A stretch of DNA of 64,000 bases from Leptidea sinapis. Its lineage: Eukaryota; Arthropoda; Insecta; Lepidoptera; Pieridae. The notes beneath the pieces were generated by a model, which searched no databases, had not been told where the DNA came from, and worked only from the letters and a program-made list of their open reading frames with translations. Position numbers and translations under genes: made by a program. How positions within the stretch are numbered: the first letter of the stretch is position 1; the number at the start of each line of letters is the position of its first letter. This document shows, in pieces, positions 14,101 to 25,100 of this stretch. The DNA lies in assembly GCF_905404315.1 (NCBI RefSeq), contig NC_066265.1:28172501-28236500 (forward strand). The letters are read 5' to 3'.

Positions 14101-17100
14101 GGTTGATGTTTGTATTTGATCAGTAAAACAGCTGAAGGCGGCGAACTGGATCGTCGCCAACGTGACGAATCCCGCCAACTACTTCCATTTGATCCGGCGA
14201 CAGATAGCGATGCCCTTTCGCAAGCCCCTTATTCTGATGACGCCTAAAGTCGGACTCAAACATCCCTTCTATCGATCACCGTTTAAGGACTTCCTTCCGG
14301 GAACCTGTTTCCAAAGGTTAGTATTTAGTACATATCAAAGGTAACAATATCTAACGTCAGTAATCAGAAAATCATTTGATTTTATTGAATCTGACGGCGA
14401 ATTGTGAGCCGCGCCGCAATACGATGAAGTAACTGAGATGTCTCCACATGTACCACCTACCATTTGAATGTTTGACAAATTGTCAACGATCGCAACTAAA
14501 GCTGGAAACATCGGTCTGCAGAAAATAGATTATTAAAATTTATTGTTGTTTTTTCATAGTTTTGAGATTATAATGTAGGTAAAATAAATACATTTCAACA
14601 GTTGTTGGTATAAAAAAAACTACGTTTAAAAAACCGACTTCAAAACTGAAAAGTATCAAAAAACTAAAAATTTAATTTAATACACCTCTTATGCAAACCT
14701 TCACCTTTAATATTAATAAAATACTATTATTTATATGTGCTACCTATTGATAGGTTTTAACTTTTAAGTCAGTGCCAAGCCCTAAACAAAATAAAACTTA
14801 ATATTATAAATAGATTACTTATTGTATTTATTTAGGTTGTCTGGCCTTGCGTGTCTGTCCGTTTGGATTGTTTTTTCTAGACGAAGCTATCCCGCTCAAA
14901 GTCACGCGTGGCGAGTGTAGGTACCTTTATTACATTTGGCTTGGCACCGACTTCAAAACTATCAATATGTAGCACATACAAATAATAGTATTTTATTAAT
15001 ATTAAAGGTAAAGGTTGGCATAAGAGGTGTATTAAATTAAATTTTTAGTTTTTTGATACTTTTCAGTTTTGGAAGTCGGTTTTTTTAAACGTATTTTTTT
15101 TATTTTTTACGTTTTAGTGTCAGTTAATAATAATATATAATCAACTTGAATGAAAACTCCAAAACAAGCCGTACACAGAAAACAATTATGTCATCCAGGT
15201 AGACGAAAATTTTCATATAAATGATCATAAAATGAAAACTACTAGGCCAAACTATGGGAAAATTTTTATGGGACCAAATGACCAGAGTACGATTACTCTG
15301 TAGATACATAAAAGAAAATACCGATCGAATTGATAACCTCCTCCTTTTTGAAGTCGGTTAAAAATATGTTTGTTGATTAATAGTTATTTACATTCATTTT
15401 GTATCAACCGTGACACCAAAATCTCGCATTGTAAAATCTTTTGTTAGAGGACAAGCATTTTTGAAGAAAGTATATCGTGAAGATTTTCGTTCTCTAGGAA
15501 GAAACATTTCGAGGAAGTCAACACCATTCTATTACAGGCACACCAATCGCAGATCGAATGATGACTACTTTGTAGTATATTCGTATCTTCCGTAGACAGC
15601 GGTGGATTTACAGTAGGGGCAGTTGGGGCAAGTGCCCAGGGCGGCAAAATTTTGAAAGTGAAATAATTTTTTTTTAGTCATCAATGTTGCTCAATATAAT
15701 TTATTAATTCTGTGAATTAATAATTTTTAGTTTAATTGATAATTCAAGATATTCAATTTACCCATTGTGTGTGAATTATAATTTTGGCACGTTTAGTAAA
15801 AATTAATAATAAAAACGATTTAATCAATTTATTCCCTTGGAGATTTAAAATAATAATCGATATTTTTATTTTCTGGAATTACAACAAAAATAAATTGTTA
15901 TTTTAGATTTGAAAAATAAAATATATAAACTATAAGTTTAAGTAAAATTATTGGGGCGGATTTTTTTCCGGTGCCCAGGGGCGGCATCAAGTTAAAATCC
16001 GGCCCTGTCCGTAGAGCTAATTTCTCGATAGATTTACCTAAGCGTATCTATAATCGAATGAAGTTAAATACAAGCCATCTCTTGCTGGTAGGGTATCTAG
16101 GTCACCCCGCCGGGTTTATATCAATAATTTATTTATTAAGGCTTACCAACTAGATACATAATTTTACATATACGAATAAGATAAACATTAATACGTCTTA
16201 CTATTTACATATCTAAATTAAAGGTATGCACATCGTTACTAAACTTAAGAAAACTAATGCTAAAAACAAATTAGAAAAATAACAATAATTAATTGACTAC
16301 TAATATATACTAATTATATAGTTACTAATCTATATTTCAGCCTTTTAATGGCAAGGACACCTGTTTTTTATAAAAGTTAATATTTGAAAATATATCCATG
16401 TTATGATCTAATTTAAATATTTTATTATAGCTTACACATATCAGTTGGGAGAGTTTAATCCGTAGTTATTTCTATAAAATTTAATAAATATTGGGGAATA
16501 AGTACCTATTCGACAATAAAATGACGGTACACAAATGCCAATATTTTGAAGAATGTCTGGACAGTCAATTAGGTTGTTTATGAGTTTGTAAAGAAAAATC
16601 AACTGGGCCGCCTTTCTACACATTTCCAGGGAATCAATTTCAAGATTAATTAGCCCATAATAAACGAACAAGCCGTCGCGGACGATTGGGGTTTCATATA
16701 AATATAATATATTCAGTCGAGTCTGTCTTTTGGTGTCTAATTGGAGATAGGAGCCGGTCAAACAGGATTTAATATGTAGATGTGAGTAGGATAGAGGCGA
16801 GAACGGGTACCTTGCAGAGGCGACAACCACATCACGGATGACCTTTGATGTAGCCAAAAAAATGCAGTCATGTGATATTCAAATTCAAATATTTTTATTT
16901 AAAATAGATTTTTTTTATGACAATAAGGGATGAGACGAGCCGGACGTTCAGCTGATGGTAGTTGATAAACCCTGCCTGAAAAAATCTGAACGGCACTACA
17001 ACTGCGCTTGTCAACTTAAGACTCATTTGCCTAGTAATAGGATATGAAATCACTAATTAAAAGTCAAAAACTACCACCCATTCGAAAAAGTATGCCTCAG

Positions 17101-18762
17101 ACCTGAGAAGAACGGGAGCAAGAGATTCAGCGGGCCTTTTTTTTCATAAAATATCAATACAATTGAACTAATATTATCATACAGAATAATATATTATTTT
17201 ATAGCGTGAGGGCGATCGCTCCGTTCCCAATCTGTGTTATCATTAAGAGAGTCACTTAAAATAAACTGTTTACAATAGAATAATCGGGGAATCCGGCCCG
17301 GCCAGCAAGAATCCGGATGGTGTTGCGAAGCTCATCTTCTGTTCCGGGAAAGTGGCAATAACTATCGACGAACTTCGCAAAGAAAAGAAACTCGAAGATA
17401 AGATCGCGATGTGCCGTATCGAACAGCTGTATCCCTTCCCCTACGACCTGGTGCTTAAGGAGTTCTGCAAGTTTCAGAAGGCGAAGATCTGCTTCTGCCA
17501 GGAGGAGCACAAGAACCAAGGCCCGTGGAACTTTGTCAAGGCGCGCCTCGAGAACTTGCTTCGGAAGAAGATCGAGTGAGTTTTGCAATGCATTTGTTCA
17601 TTTGCAAGGAGATTGCCCATGAATGTATGGTCCGCCGCTTAGGATTTAAATAAAATAAAAATAGATGATATCTAAATAACTAACTGTTAACAATGAGTTA
17701 TTAAAATCAAAACCCGGGTTTTGATACAATGTAATATAACCGCAAAATGTGATATGTTTATATTACTGATCCTATAAAGTACGAAAAGGTTTTCATTAAA
17801 ATTAAAATGTAGATTTCTATAAGCACTCACTGAGTACCAAAAACAAACCTTCTTAAAATCATTCGAATAATCATAATTTTATCTGTAAAGGTACGATGAA
17901 TGCACTAATGAATCCAACCTCTGCCGGTAGCCAGATAGCCCACAATACTCACAACTATATATAGAATAGCCACACAACGTCCGGAAGAGTGAGAGCGATA
18001 GTGTATCTAAAAATTGGCCTGCTAAAATTCTCTCCGGAAAACATTGCTAGCTCTTAGACTATTTCGGCTTACTTGCCTTCGATATTATATCGAGCGAAGT
18101 TTAGTTCAACGGCAACTATATAAAACGCAGATTCGACCTCACGTTGAGTACCTACTTACTATTCTCAACTCCGGGCGGAGGCTCCACTGTATTTCTCAAA
18201 TACAAGTTTCACAAGATTTTTTTTTCTCACAACTTCTTTGTGGAGTCCATTTCGGGCTGCTGTATTCCCAAACCGATATGATCAAGTCCTTATGCAGATT
18301 GTCAACAATATAAAACTGTAGCCAATATAGTAACTACCCCTCGGCACAACCATAACCCGATTTGACCTCCTATATAATTTAAAAGATAAAACTTAGATAA
18401 TTGGTTGTTGGTTGGATTCACGGAAATTAAGCGCAATAAGCGGGCATCGCATCGTTCGCCATATTGCGTGGAAGGGGGCCGTGACGCTTCCACAAGTAAT
18501 GATTATTTTTAATTAAATTCGTTGAATAAATAACTATAATTTGACTTGATCATAAAATTCTTGAAATCGGGTGTAAAGTTGTGAAGAACGGCTAACCGAT
18601 CTTCCGTTCTCGCCACATGTTTGTAGCTATTGTGATATGATATTGAACTTCGCACTCCACAGGTGTATATCGCGGCCGTCGAGCTCCGCCTCGGCGACGG
18701 GCATCAAGTGGATCCACGCCAAAGAGTTGGCCGAGCTCAAGGCCAAGATTGTGCAGCTGTAG
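625..18762 (+). CDS. OGDH-like: 2-oxoglutarate dehydrogenase E1-like protein, 3' part (13 exons)
   Basis: Thiamine-diphosphate-dependent E1 of the 2-oxoglutarate dehydrogenase complex family, which decarboxylates 2-oxoglutarate in the mitochondrial matrix (TCA cycle). Exons: 625-773, 1642-1727, 1946-2125, 2224-2404, 3143-3361, 3436-3629, 4278-4406, 4484-4605, 4990-5102, 10506-10790, 14124-14316, 17279-17575, 18663-18762 (TAG). All have AG/GT borders and all phases join, giving about 748 residues without a stop. Family motifs in order: HRGRLN (split by the first intron), GDAAF and NNQIGYTTDP (cofactor pocket), DLVCYRRFGH, FTQP, GEDVERGTMAHRHH, NSSLSEFG, WEAQYGDF, GPEHSSAR, CQEEHKNQG. The N-terminal roughly 250 residues and the transit peptide lie left of the window. 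The segment in exon 4278-4406 and the C-terminus are divergent, so a second OGDH paralogue (as Drosophila CG33791) is more likely than the housekeeping gene. Family certain; paralogue status inferred. Confidence 0.93.
1155..1260 (+). repeat. dispersed repeat R6, copy 1
   Basis: It shares TTC-CCGGGGCGTA, CCCAG-CCCA and GCGACTA in order with 52378-52460. It may be LINE-derived. It lies in the OGDH-like intron 774-1641. Confidence 0.45.
3800..3880 (+). repeat. 20-bp tandem repeat, about four units
   Basis: Units begin at 3821, 3841 and 3861, each with TTCTAGA, with a more diverged unit before them. Two stretches fit the three-box heat-shock element pattern: TTCAAGAAATTTCTAGA (3831-3847) and GAATTTTCTAGAA (3856-3868). 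It lies in the OGDH-like intron 3630-4277. Confidence 0.6.
4629..4939 (-). repeat. SINE-like repeat family S1, copy 1
   Basis: Family S1 is about 300 bp. In its own orientation it begins ACCAGTGGGAGGCTCC and ends CTTATTTTCAT plus a poly-A run, here seen as a T-run on the plus strand. It holds an internal hairpin around GTGCCGCTCAG/CTGAGCGGCAC and a small palindrome AGTAATG-CATTACT. This copy lies in the OGDH-like intron 4606-4989, filling most of it. Confidence 0.88.
5698..5812 (+). mobile_element. LINE family A 3' tail with internal deletion
   Basis: This matches the end of the copy at 52590-53375 (53104-53130 and 53268-53375), with the stretch between them missing. It ends in poly-A and lies in the 5.4-kb OGDH-like intron. 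Confidence 0.78.
6140..6420 (+). mobile_element. LINE C-terminal fragment (zinc-knuckle/RNase H end)
   Basis: Plus-strand frames give LIDHVILECAGVANQRA, then after a frameshift GSLQEVCEHPSSVLSFWKEL followed by TAG. Compare the similar tail at 43561-43880. This is the C-terminal end of an R1/I-type retroelement ORF2, decayed, in the large OGDH-like intron. Confidence 0.68.
6660..6975 (+). repeat. dispersed direct repeat R4, copy 1
   Basis: Shares AATGAAAATAATAATC, GCGG-AATCCCAG and AAAGAGAAA-TCAAGA-CCTG with 8080-8400 in the same order. AT-rich and non-coding, in the large OGDH-like intron. Confidence 0.68.
6976..8079. other. AT-rich intron sequence, nothing recognised
   Basis: Lies between the two R4 copies in the OGDH-like intron. 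No coding signal or clear repeat is seen. Confidence 0.6.
8080..8400 (+). repeat. dispersed direct repeat R4, copy 2
   Basis: The same orientation as copy 1, about 1.4 kb downstream; the best-matching part is 8105-8250. Confidence 0.68.
8401..9264. other. intron sequence, nothing certain
   Basis: A 106-codon plus-strand frame at 8479-8799 has no recognisable domain and a composition like its surroundings. I do not call it a gene. Confidence 0.55.
9265..9895 (+). repeat. probable Lepidopteran interspersed repeat
   Basis: The left end AAGTGCGAGTCGGATTCGCC and the right end with GGACAGACAGACAGAC and GGGGTTCCGTTTTTGCCATT resemble a repeat common in moths and butterflies. Only one copy lies in the window, so this rests on memory of the family. 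It contains a G10 run near 9535-9544. Confidence 0.5.
9966..10220. repeat. MITE-like inverted-repeat element 1
   Basis: The left arm 9966-10036 and right arm 10150-10220 are inverted copies (AAATAGACCAGTTCTTTTCA and onward) with few mismatches. No coding capacity. Confidence 0.8.
10317..10457. repeat. MITE-like inverted-repeat element 2
   Basis: The ends CCCCCTTATTCATAAT (10317-10332) and ATTATGAATAAGGGGG (10442-10457) are exact inverted copies; similarity continues inward (CTAACTT-AAAGC). TAT flanks both sides. Only 48 bp separate it from OGDH-like exon 10506-10790, so it neighbours or holds the branch point. Confidence 0.82.
11116..11165. repeat. (TA)n microsatellite
   Basis: About 25 TA units directly left of the Tc1-like element, whose target is TA. 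Confidence 0.95.
11174..12865 (+). mobile_element. Tc1-like transposon with perfect 26-bp terminal inverted repeats
   Basis: The ends are exact inverted copies over 26 bp (11174-11199 and 12840-12865, beginning CAGTCGTGGTCAACTAATTA). A TA dinucleotide flanks both sides (11172-11173 and 12866-12867), the normal Tc1/mariner target duplication. The element is 1692 bp and sits at the edge of a (TA)n run. It encodes a broken Tc1 transposase on the plus strand (separate entry). It lies in the OGDH-like intron 10791-14123. Confidence 0.95.
11549..12400 (+). pseudogene. Tc1-like transposase, inactivated
   Basis: The N-terminal DNA-binding part starts at 11549 (MGKNKSCDTTLRKIIMKFVE) and runs into a frameshift by about 11745. 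A second frame, about 11757-12131, carries the rest of the paired-like domain and the first catalytic Asp (FPDEAKVNL). After a frame break at about 12125 the remaining DDE domain is readable in pieces: QHDNDLKH (second Asp) and, after a TAG, LDWPANSPDLNPIEHLW (catalytic Glu). This is the DD34E pattern of Tc1 elements. At least two frameshifts and several stops mean no active enzyme. Confidence 0.9.
12931..13343. repeat. MITE-like inverted-repeat element 3
   Basis: About 48 bp at each end are imperfect inverted repeats (TCCATAATGCGTTCAAGAAC at the left against TCCATGATGCGTTCAGGAGC from the right), including ACCACCATAAA. The middle is AT-rich and non-coding. It begins about 65 bp after the Tc1-like element. 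Confidence 0.72.
13748..14077 (-). repeat. SINE-like repeat S1, copy 2
   Basis: Full-length copy with T-run at the left and CCCACTGGT at the right. It ends 46 bp before the OGDH-like exon 14124-14316. Confidence 0.88.
14622..15092. repeat. long fold-back repeat (family S3)
   Basis: The left arm 14622-14757 and the right arm, about 14955-15092, are near-perfect inverted copies of roughly 135 bp (from ACGTTTAAAAAACCGACTTC through TACACCTCTTATGC to TGTGCTACCTATTGATAG). About 195 bp lie between them. S3 pieces also occur at 15313-15362, 27040-27270, 30330-30500 and 48672-49120. It is in the OGDH-like intron 14317-17278. Confidence 0.88.
15093..15362 (-). repeat. S3 repeat, distal part
   Basis: It runs from the fold-back to the boundary motif ACCTCCTCCTTTTTGAAGTC at 15336-15355 and is homologous to 48840-49120. 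No believable protein is encoded; the minus-strand frame 15309-15124 is AT-rich and unrecognised. Confidence 0.6.
16133..16857 (-). mobile_element. LINE 3' end, third family
   Basis: The minus-strand frame 16857-16441 (138 residues) contains AAQLIFLYKLINNLIDCPDI and NYGLNSPN, a LINE ORF2 C-terminus. The AT-rich sequence down to 16133 is its 3' untranslated tail, which also matches 44661-45110. It lies in the OGDH-like intron 14317-17278. Confidence 0.72.
16909..17039 (-). repeat. SINE-like repeat S1, 5'-truncated copy 3
   Basis: Only the 3' half of S1 is present, with an internal deletion. It appears to interrupt the S2 repeat (16875-16908 continuing at 17036-17240). Confidence 0.8.
17036..17240 (+). 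repeat. SINE-like repeat family S2, copy 1
   Basis: It contains AGTCAAAAACTACCAC, GAGAAGAACGGGAGCAAGAG and GGCGATCGCTCCGTTCCCAA, shared with 49121-49312. The left part of the repeat (16875-16908) appears cut off by the S1 insertion. It ends just before OGDH-like exon 17279-17575. Confidence 0.72.
17640..18660. other. last OGDH-like intron
   Basis: Mostly unrecognised. The frame around 18044-18180 (LYKTQIRPHVEYL) faintly resembles the LINE motif LYKAQVRPHMEY, so a decayed LINE piece is possible. Confidence 0.4.
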
Positions 18763-18805
18763 TCAAGCGCAACAAGCTGTGCCGTCCGCGTCCGTCCGAA
18801 CTCGA

Positions 18806-18811
18806 AATAAA
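18806..18811 (+). other. polyadenylation signal of the OGDH-like gene
   Basis: A canonical AATAAA lies 44 bp after the TAG of the OGDH-like gene, a normal distance for an insect 3' end. The convergent SWEET stop codon is about 290 bp further on. Confidence 0.6.
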
Positions 18812-19101
18812 CGTATCCCTTGTTACATATGGTTAATATTATTTATGTAACAGCAGCGTAGTTAGCTGCCGGTGAATTAAACACACAATATTATGTTACA
18901 CAAAGTATATATTTAGATATATGAAAATAATTGTACAAAAATTGCAATTTGATTGCCTCTTAAAATTATTTAACGCTTACAATTAATCTGCGGAATGTAC
19001 GTATATCATGGCATTTTACTATTATACGATAGAAAAGACAATCTGTACATCAAATTATACAATGTTTCTTATATATACATAGATGTTTATATGTTTGACG
19101 A

Positions 19102-22100
19102 TCAGTCCAGCTTTCTCTGCTTGGACTTGCTCTTGGGCTGGGAACGAGGCGCACGCTTGCCCGGGTACACCACGAATAGAGCCAGCTGCGCCGCGCATAG
19201 CACGAAGGCCACCACGTTCTGGAGCTACACAGACGAATCATACATATCAAAAATAGTTTATTTCGTAGGTAAATCACATTACACTTGAAATATGTCAATT
19301 GTTGAAGTGAAACTTCTTTAGAATCGTTGTGATTTGAAGATGAAACGAGAAAGCGAGACAGAGACACAAACAGGTAAATGTATAGAATTCAGCAGGCGAG
19401 AATGAGAAAGTAGAAGAAGAGATTGTCTTATGTATGACACCAGAATACCTATATTCTGACGTCATGCGCACGACGTTTTACTACATAGACACCAGGAGAA
19501 CATAAATATTGTAGTGGTGTTGTAATATCTTTCATAGAGGTTCAAATCATGTGTCATACTAGCAATATGTACCAGGACATCATATGCAGTTTAGAGGTCC
19601 ATGCACAATGCACATCTTATAATTATTGTAAAAGTTTTTTTATCATTTTTATGCTATAATTCTTCATAATTTTTTAAGGTTTTACTTCTACCACGTGTGA
19701 ACTGCACATGTTTTTATACTACAGCTCATTCGGAGGAAGATTTCTCCAGAGATGAACGAGCAAGTAACTTAAGGTTGCTCTTTTCAAAACAGATTAATAT
19801 AAGTTAGTATTTAACTATAATAACATTTATCTTTCTGAGACAGACATGTAAGAGCCTACCTAACTAATAATTATTTTAATATTGTTATTTAGGTCGATGA
19901 GCTATTCGCCCGATCAGCAATCTTAACTGCGTAAGGCGCCCCGTGGCGACTAGTTCACTCACAGCAGCGACCGAGTGCTCTCATTCATTATATCCGCTCA
20001 TTTATATCATTTATTCAGCAGCAATTAAATATAATAATAATAAAATATTGACACACAAATTATCTTGCCCCAAACTAGGCATAGCCTGTACTATGGATAC
20101 AAGACAACGATATATTTAATATAATATACTTACTTAAACATTCATAAATATAAATAAACATCCATGACTCGGAAACAAACATCTATATGGGTCGTCGTCG
20201 TTAGTGAGAATTATCCCAGCTATTTCATATCTATAGTAGCGACCAAATACAGTCCAGTAATTAATACGTAAACCGTACACCAAGGGTGATTTAGATCCAG
20301 ATATTTGATAGTAAGTACCCTTTTGTATATAACTTATCTTCACAACTGATTTATATTCGTTTAAAGGTAAATTCTGTAAACCAACAGGGATCTTATTGTA
20401 AAAACGTATACATAGACCTCTGAATGAATTTGTGACTTTATGAAGTCGACTTACATGACTAGCAAAATAGTCCTTATTTCTAGTATTGACTTTTATATTA
20501 TATTTATTTAAACGAATTATTTTTTTTACGATGTCAAAGCCAAAACATTTATTTCTTTAAATTTATTTCTTAATGAAAATCTTGGTCCTAATTTATAGAT
20601 AGCACAAAAGCGTTGCGCTTTATTTAATGTACCTTAGGACCAAGAGCAATTAATAATACACCCGGTAAAAAAATCTCTCTGGTGGTTTTGTCTAGGGATA
20701 CATAGATATTGGCAGTTTTTTGACGGCTGTCTTGCTATGTCCACGAGGACACGGTAGCATAGAACCATATAAACGCTTGCTTTGTACACTTGTGCACTGA
20801 AGCGTATGGGAGGTTAAGTGGTATGTCTCCCGGCGTGCCGGCCTAATTCGGTTGTGTCCTTTAGGACCCAACATGGCACTACCACTTAAGACCGAGTGAC
20901 TTGTGCGCTCGTTCGTCTTCCTTTTCCATAAAAAAATATAAAATATATATCGATCGTCCCTGGGCCGGTTTTTGAAACCTAGTTCAGATCCTCTGAACAG
21001 TGGAATCTTGTTTGTATTAGTTGTTGGCAGTAAAGATCCGTATCCATTGATTCTACCCGGATATAAAATCTAACAATGACCAATGCCCTTTCAATCCCTA
21101 AAATATACACAGCATCACCTTATTGCAAGTTAACCGAGGTTTTGCCACGTTCTGTGAAGGCAGACCGACCTTTGACCACGACCTTTTTCAGACTCTTACT
21201 GACACCACATTGCGTCCATGAACGTCACTATTTATGTCCAGTTTGCGGTGGAGTTTTTTTCTTGTAATAAAATTTTATATAAGACCAAATATTTTCATTA
21301 GATTCACTCATTTTAACAGAAAAATAAACAATAAGAGATAGAGCATAGGGCCGCAAGTGTTGCTGTTCTCATGACTCTACCTCATCAGTGGCCCCCGCTG
21401 TTTCTTTCACCCACTGGTCTTCACCTTAGTTTGGTGGGTCTCCCGGCGTCTCCCTTCTTCCGTACCACCTACGTATGCAATACGTTTTTTTACATAGATG
21501 CTAGTTGAGTTAAAATAACAATACCCTAGTTAACATATTAGGAATATCCCGTACAAATTCGCCAACAAGTCATCCGATGGCAAAAATACGCGGGTGTCTA
21601 CACCCGCTAGCGAGCGCGTGCTTGTACTGCAAGTATGTTCTCCCTGCTGCGCTAGCTTGAGGAAGATAGTCCATTGTTTGTAACCAGGGTTATTTAAACA
21701 ATGAGGCCCGCCGAGCTAGTTTCACCTGTTCTTCTCTGGAATGAAGGCTGACTTACAAATATAATTCTATGTACCATGAACTACAATTGCCGCCACGTAC
21801 CGCGCCAATCAGATATCGCGCGATTACCATGACCTGATGCGCTATCGCTATCGAGTTATCAACAGTGATATCAGCTGTACTCGAACCTGATAAGGTTGGA
21901 TAATTCGCACCTTGTGAAGTTGTGACCTGGTGCTATCTTGGTGGATAGTCATGGAGGTTTCACGACACGACTTAAGACTTTCTTCACTTGGACCGAAGTC
22001 TTCACTCCTGTTTCACAAAAATGAAGCTTCGTGACTCCATGATAAGACGACCCCCACCAAACAATGAGTGTACACTTTGCCATTTACCTTGTTGTAGTCC

Positions 22101-25100
22101 TCTTCAATTGTGCAAACTTTTTCATCATTGAAAAGGATGTTTTTGTTCTCACGCACGCATCGGGAAGGAAAGCATTTTGATTGAGCCACTCTCTTTAACT
22201 GTGGGGACTGGTTTATGACATGTCCTGTGTATCTATGATAAGCTCCAAACTTCAGTCTGATGATACACGAAGCATTCCTGGCGGATATCTTGATTTATTT
22301 TCAAGACTTCAACCGGTTTTCATTCATACTTAACGTTCTCTAAATTTGTTTTCTAATTTGTCTGTTACTAGTGAACAAGGGCCGATTTGACTATGGCACA
22401 CGTAGGCCCCTACTGCCGCTCCCCTCGGCTCGTGCATTGTGATTGACAGTCTAAAATTATGTTTGCGACTCGCTAGTCAACTAGGGCCTGTTCGGGTCTA
22501 TATTATATCCGCATATAGAATAAAATAGATTGGCGCCCTTATTCCGATTTATACAAATATAGCTTGTATGCATACTAGCACTGCAAATTATGCAAGCTTA
22601 CTTAGGTCACTACAAACTATATGTATACATGAGTATATTTATAAAGGGTTCAAACAGGCAAGTGGCTTACCTGAGGGAAATAAATATGGACAAAAGCAAT
22701 ACCAGAGGTCAAGAAATGCGTTTTCGGCCTTTGAGATGAGTATGCTCGAGACTTATCGCATCGACTCGGGGAAAAGCAGCCGGCAGATAAGTTTACAAAG
22801 TGGCTGTGCGTGGCTAGTTAGTTTCTAGTGAAACGCGTGGCAGTGGAATACCAGACATCACCATCACGTTGAAAGTTGAGCGGGTGGAAGGCTCCAGCAT
22901 TGCATGGAGCTTGGGCTACTTACAAATATTTTTGGGTCTCGATAAATGTTAGCATAAATAAATAAAGATAGCACTCGACGTAAAAAAATACAATTCAACG
23001 GCATGGGATTGAAATAAAATTCAAATATCCTCTGCTGTTGCGAATTACGTGAAGGTAGGTATTTAGTATCAAGAATAACTAAAAGTACCCTATCGTATTT
23101 TAGTATGCAAAAAATGACACTGATTGAAACCATAGTTAATAACCACGTTGTTTTTTTTATGAAAATAAGGGACAAGACGAGCAGGACGTTCTCCTAATGG
23201 GAATGGATACGCCCTACCCATTATAATGAAGTGCCGCTCAGGATTCTTGAAAAATCCAAAAATTCTGAGCGGCACTACAATTGCGGCATAAGTTGTTAAG
23301 GCTCATTTGCCCAGAAATTTCACTAGCTACGGCGACCAAACAGAAACACAGTAATGTTTACACATTACTGCTTCACGGCAGAAATAGGCGCCGTTGTCGT
23401 ACCCATAATCTAGCCGGCTTCCTGTGCAATGGAGCCTTCCACTGGTGTTTCGATTTGATTTTAATAATAGTTATAAAATTTAATTTTAATAATAGTAATA
23501 GTGATTAAAATATCTTCGTCACTAAGTGAACAAACTTATTATGAAGATATTATTAAAATACAGTGTCGTTATTCTGATCCTATCCTTTAGTAATAACCCA
23601 ACACTTATAATGCATAAATAGATATTTCACACTGACACAAGCAATCAGATTTTATTCTCGCCAATCTACTAACGTCAGTGGGAAAATATATCTATGATTC
23701 AAATACACAGTATACTCGGAGCCAGTACAGTTGGATAACGACTCCTAAACTATCTACCTCTCGATGCAGGACAAATTATATATTTAAGATCTGGACAAAC
23801 CCTATTCCAAAGCAAACTTAAGAATTTCATTTCATTTCATTAGCTAATATTAATCTAGGCAGCACGACTCCAGAGTCAAATAACGTAATTAATGATGCTG
23901 TGACAACAGCAGAAATACTGCACTAACCTGACCGAGGCAACATAATATATTTTCTAAGTTGACAGTTCAACAGAGCACCATTAGGCGCGGTCTACAACTT
24001 TCATCACCAGAAAACGTTGCCGAGAATGAAAAAAAACGTTTAAGAAATTATCACGAAGGAGTGACATGGATATTTTGAAGATTGGTTCTTGGTATGAAAA
24101 AGTAAATTAACGCTAATCGAGAATAATATTTTGAGGAAAAGTAAACTCATTTTTCTGCCCTTCATAGTAACTTTTTCTATTTCATTCCGGACACTTAGTG
24201 CGCCCCACGCATCTCAGCTGGATCACATTATATTATAGCCGCGGAATAATGTGTAAAGACATACGTATATAAGTATGTGATCATTTAACATTAGGTCAGA
24301 CCCGGCCGCTTTTCGCATTTGTCCTTTCCCATACAAAAATAAAAAAGGGGTTACAATTGACCCCATGAGCCCCATGCACCGGTACAGCGCAAAAGGTCGG
24401 CCCCGAGCATGTTCTCATTAGGTCGAAGCCCGACGGCAGGCTCGGAGTACTCGGGCGTGTTGAAACGCGCTACTATGACTTTATTCTGCTGCAGCGCTAC
24501 ACACTTACCACCAGAAAGTTGTTGCGCAGGATAATGCCGTACAACAGCCACATGAAGCTGACGACGGCTCCCGACAGGATCATGGGGAATGGCATCCCCT
24601 CCGTGCTCTGCTTCTTGATGATATCTCTCTGTGAACAAGACGCCCACGGTCAGCACCGAAGGATAGAGGCCAGAGACCTACACACATACAGTGCTCGACA
24701 CTTACGCACCTTTGACACTAAATTAATCTAGCTCTTTTTTCATATCGGCTTCACTATTGTTATCAACGGTTTCTCGTAAATCACCAATAATTCACCAGTC
24801 TAGGGGTCAGTCTCGTAGGTACACAATAAAGGACAGCTGGCCGTCGAACAAAACTGATTTTAGTTCGTGTGACGTGTTGTTACCATGCTGCCTCAAGTAA
24901 TTGAAGCTGTGACTAAAGTTCGCTTCATATTGGAACGTAATAAAACTATCCAAAATAATAAAAAAGGTTTTTAAACACTACGAGCCGACTCACCAGACCG
25001 AAGAGCGGAGACGCGATGAGATAGAACATGAAGACTGTGATAATGGTGCCCAGCCTGTTCTCCACGAGGGAGGGATCCTCGTACTCGGCGTAGCCCAGCA

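Noticed and set aside
20946..23150. Hidden exons of a further gene in the SWEET intron
   Set aside because: No frame with conserved motifs; short frames at 21076-21267 and 22568-22828 show nothing recognisable.
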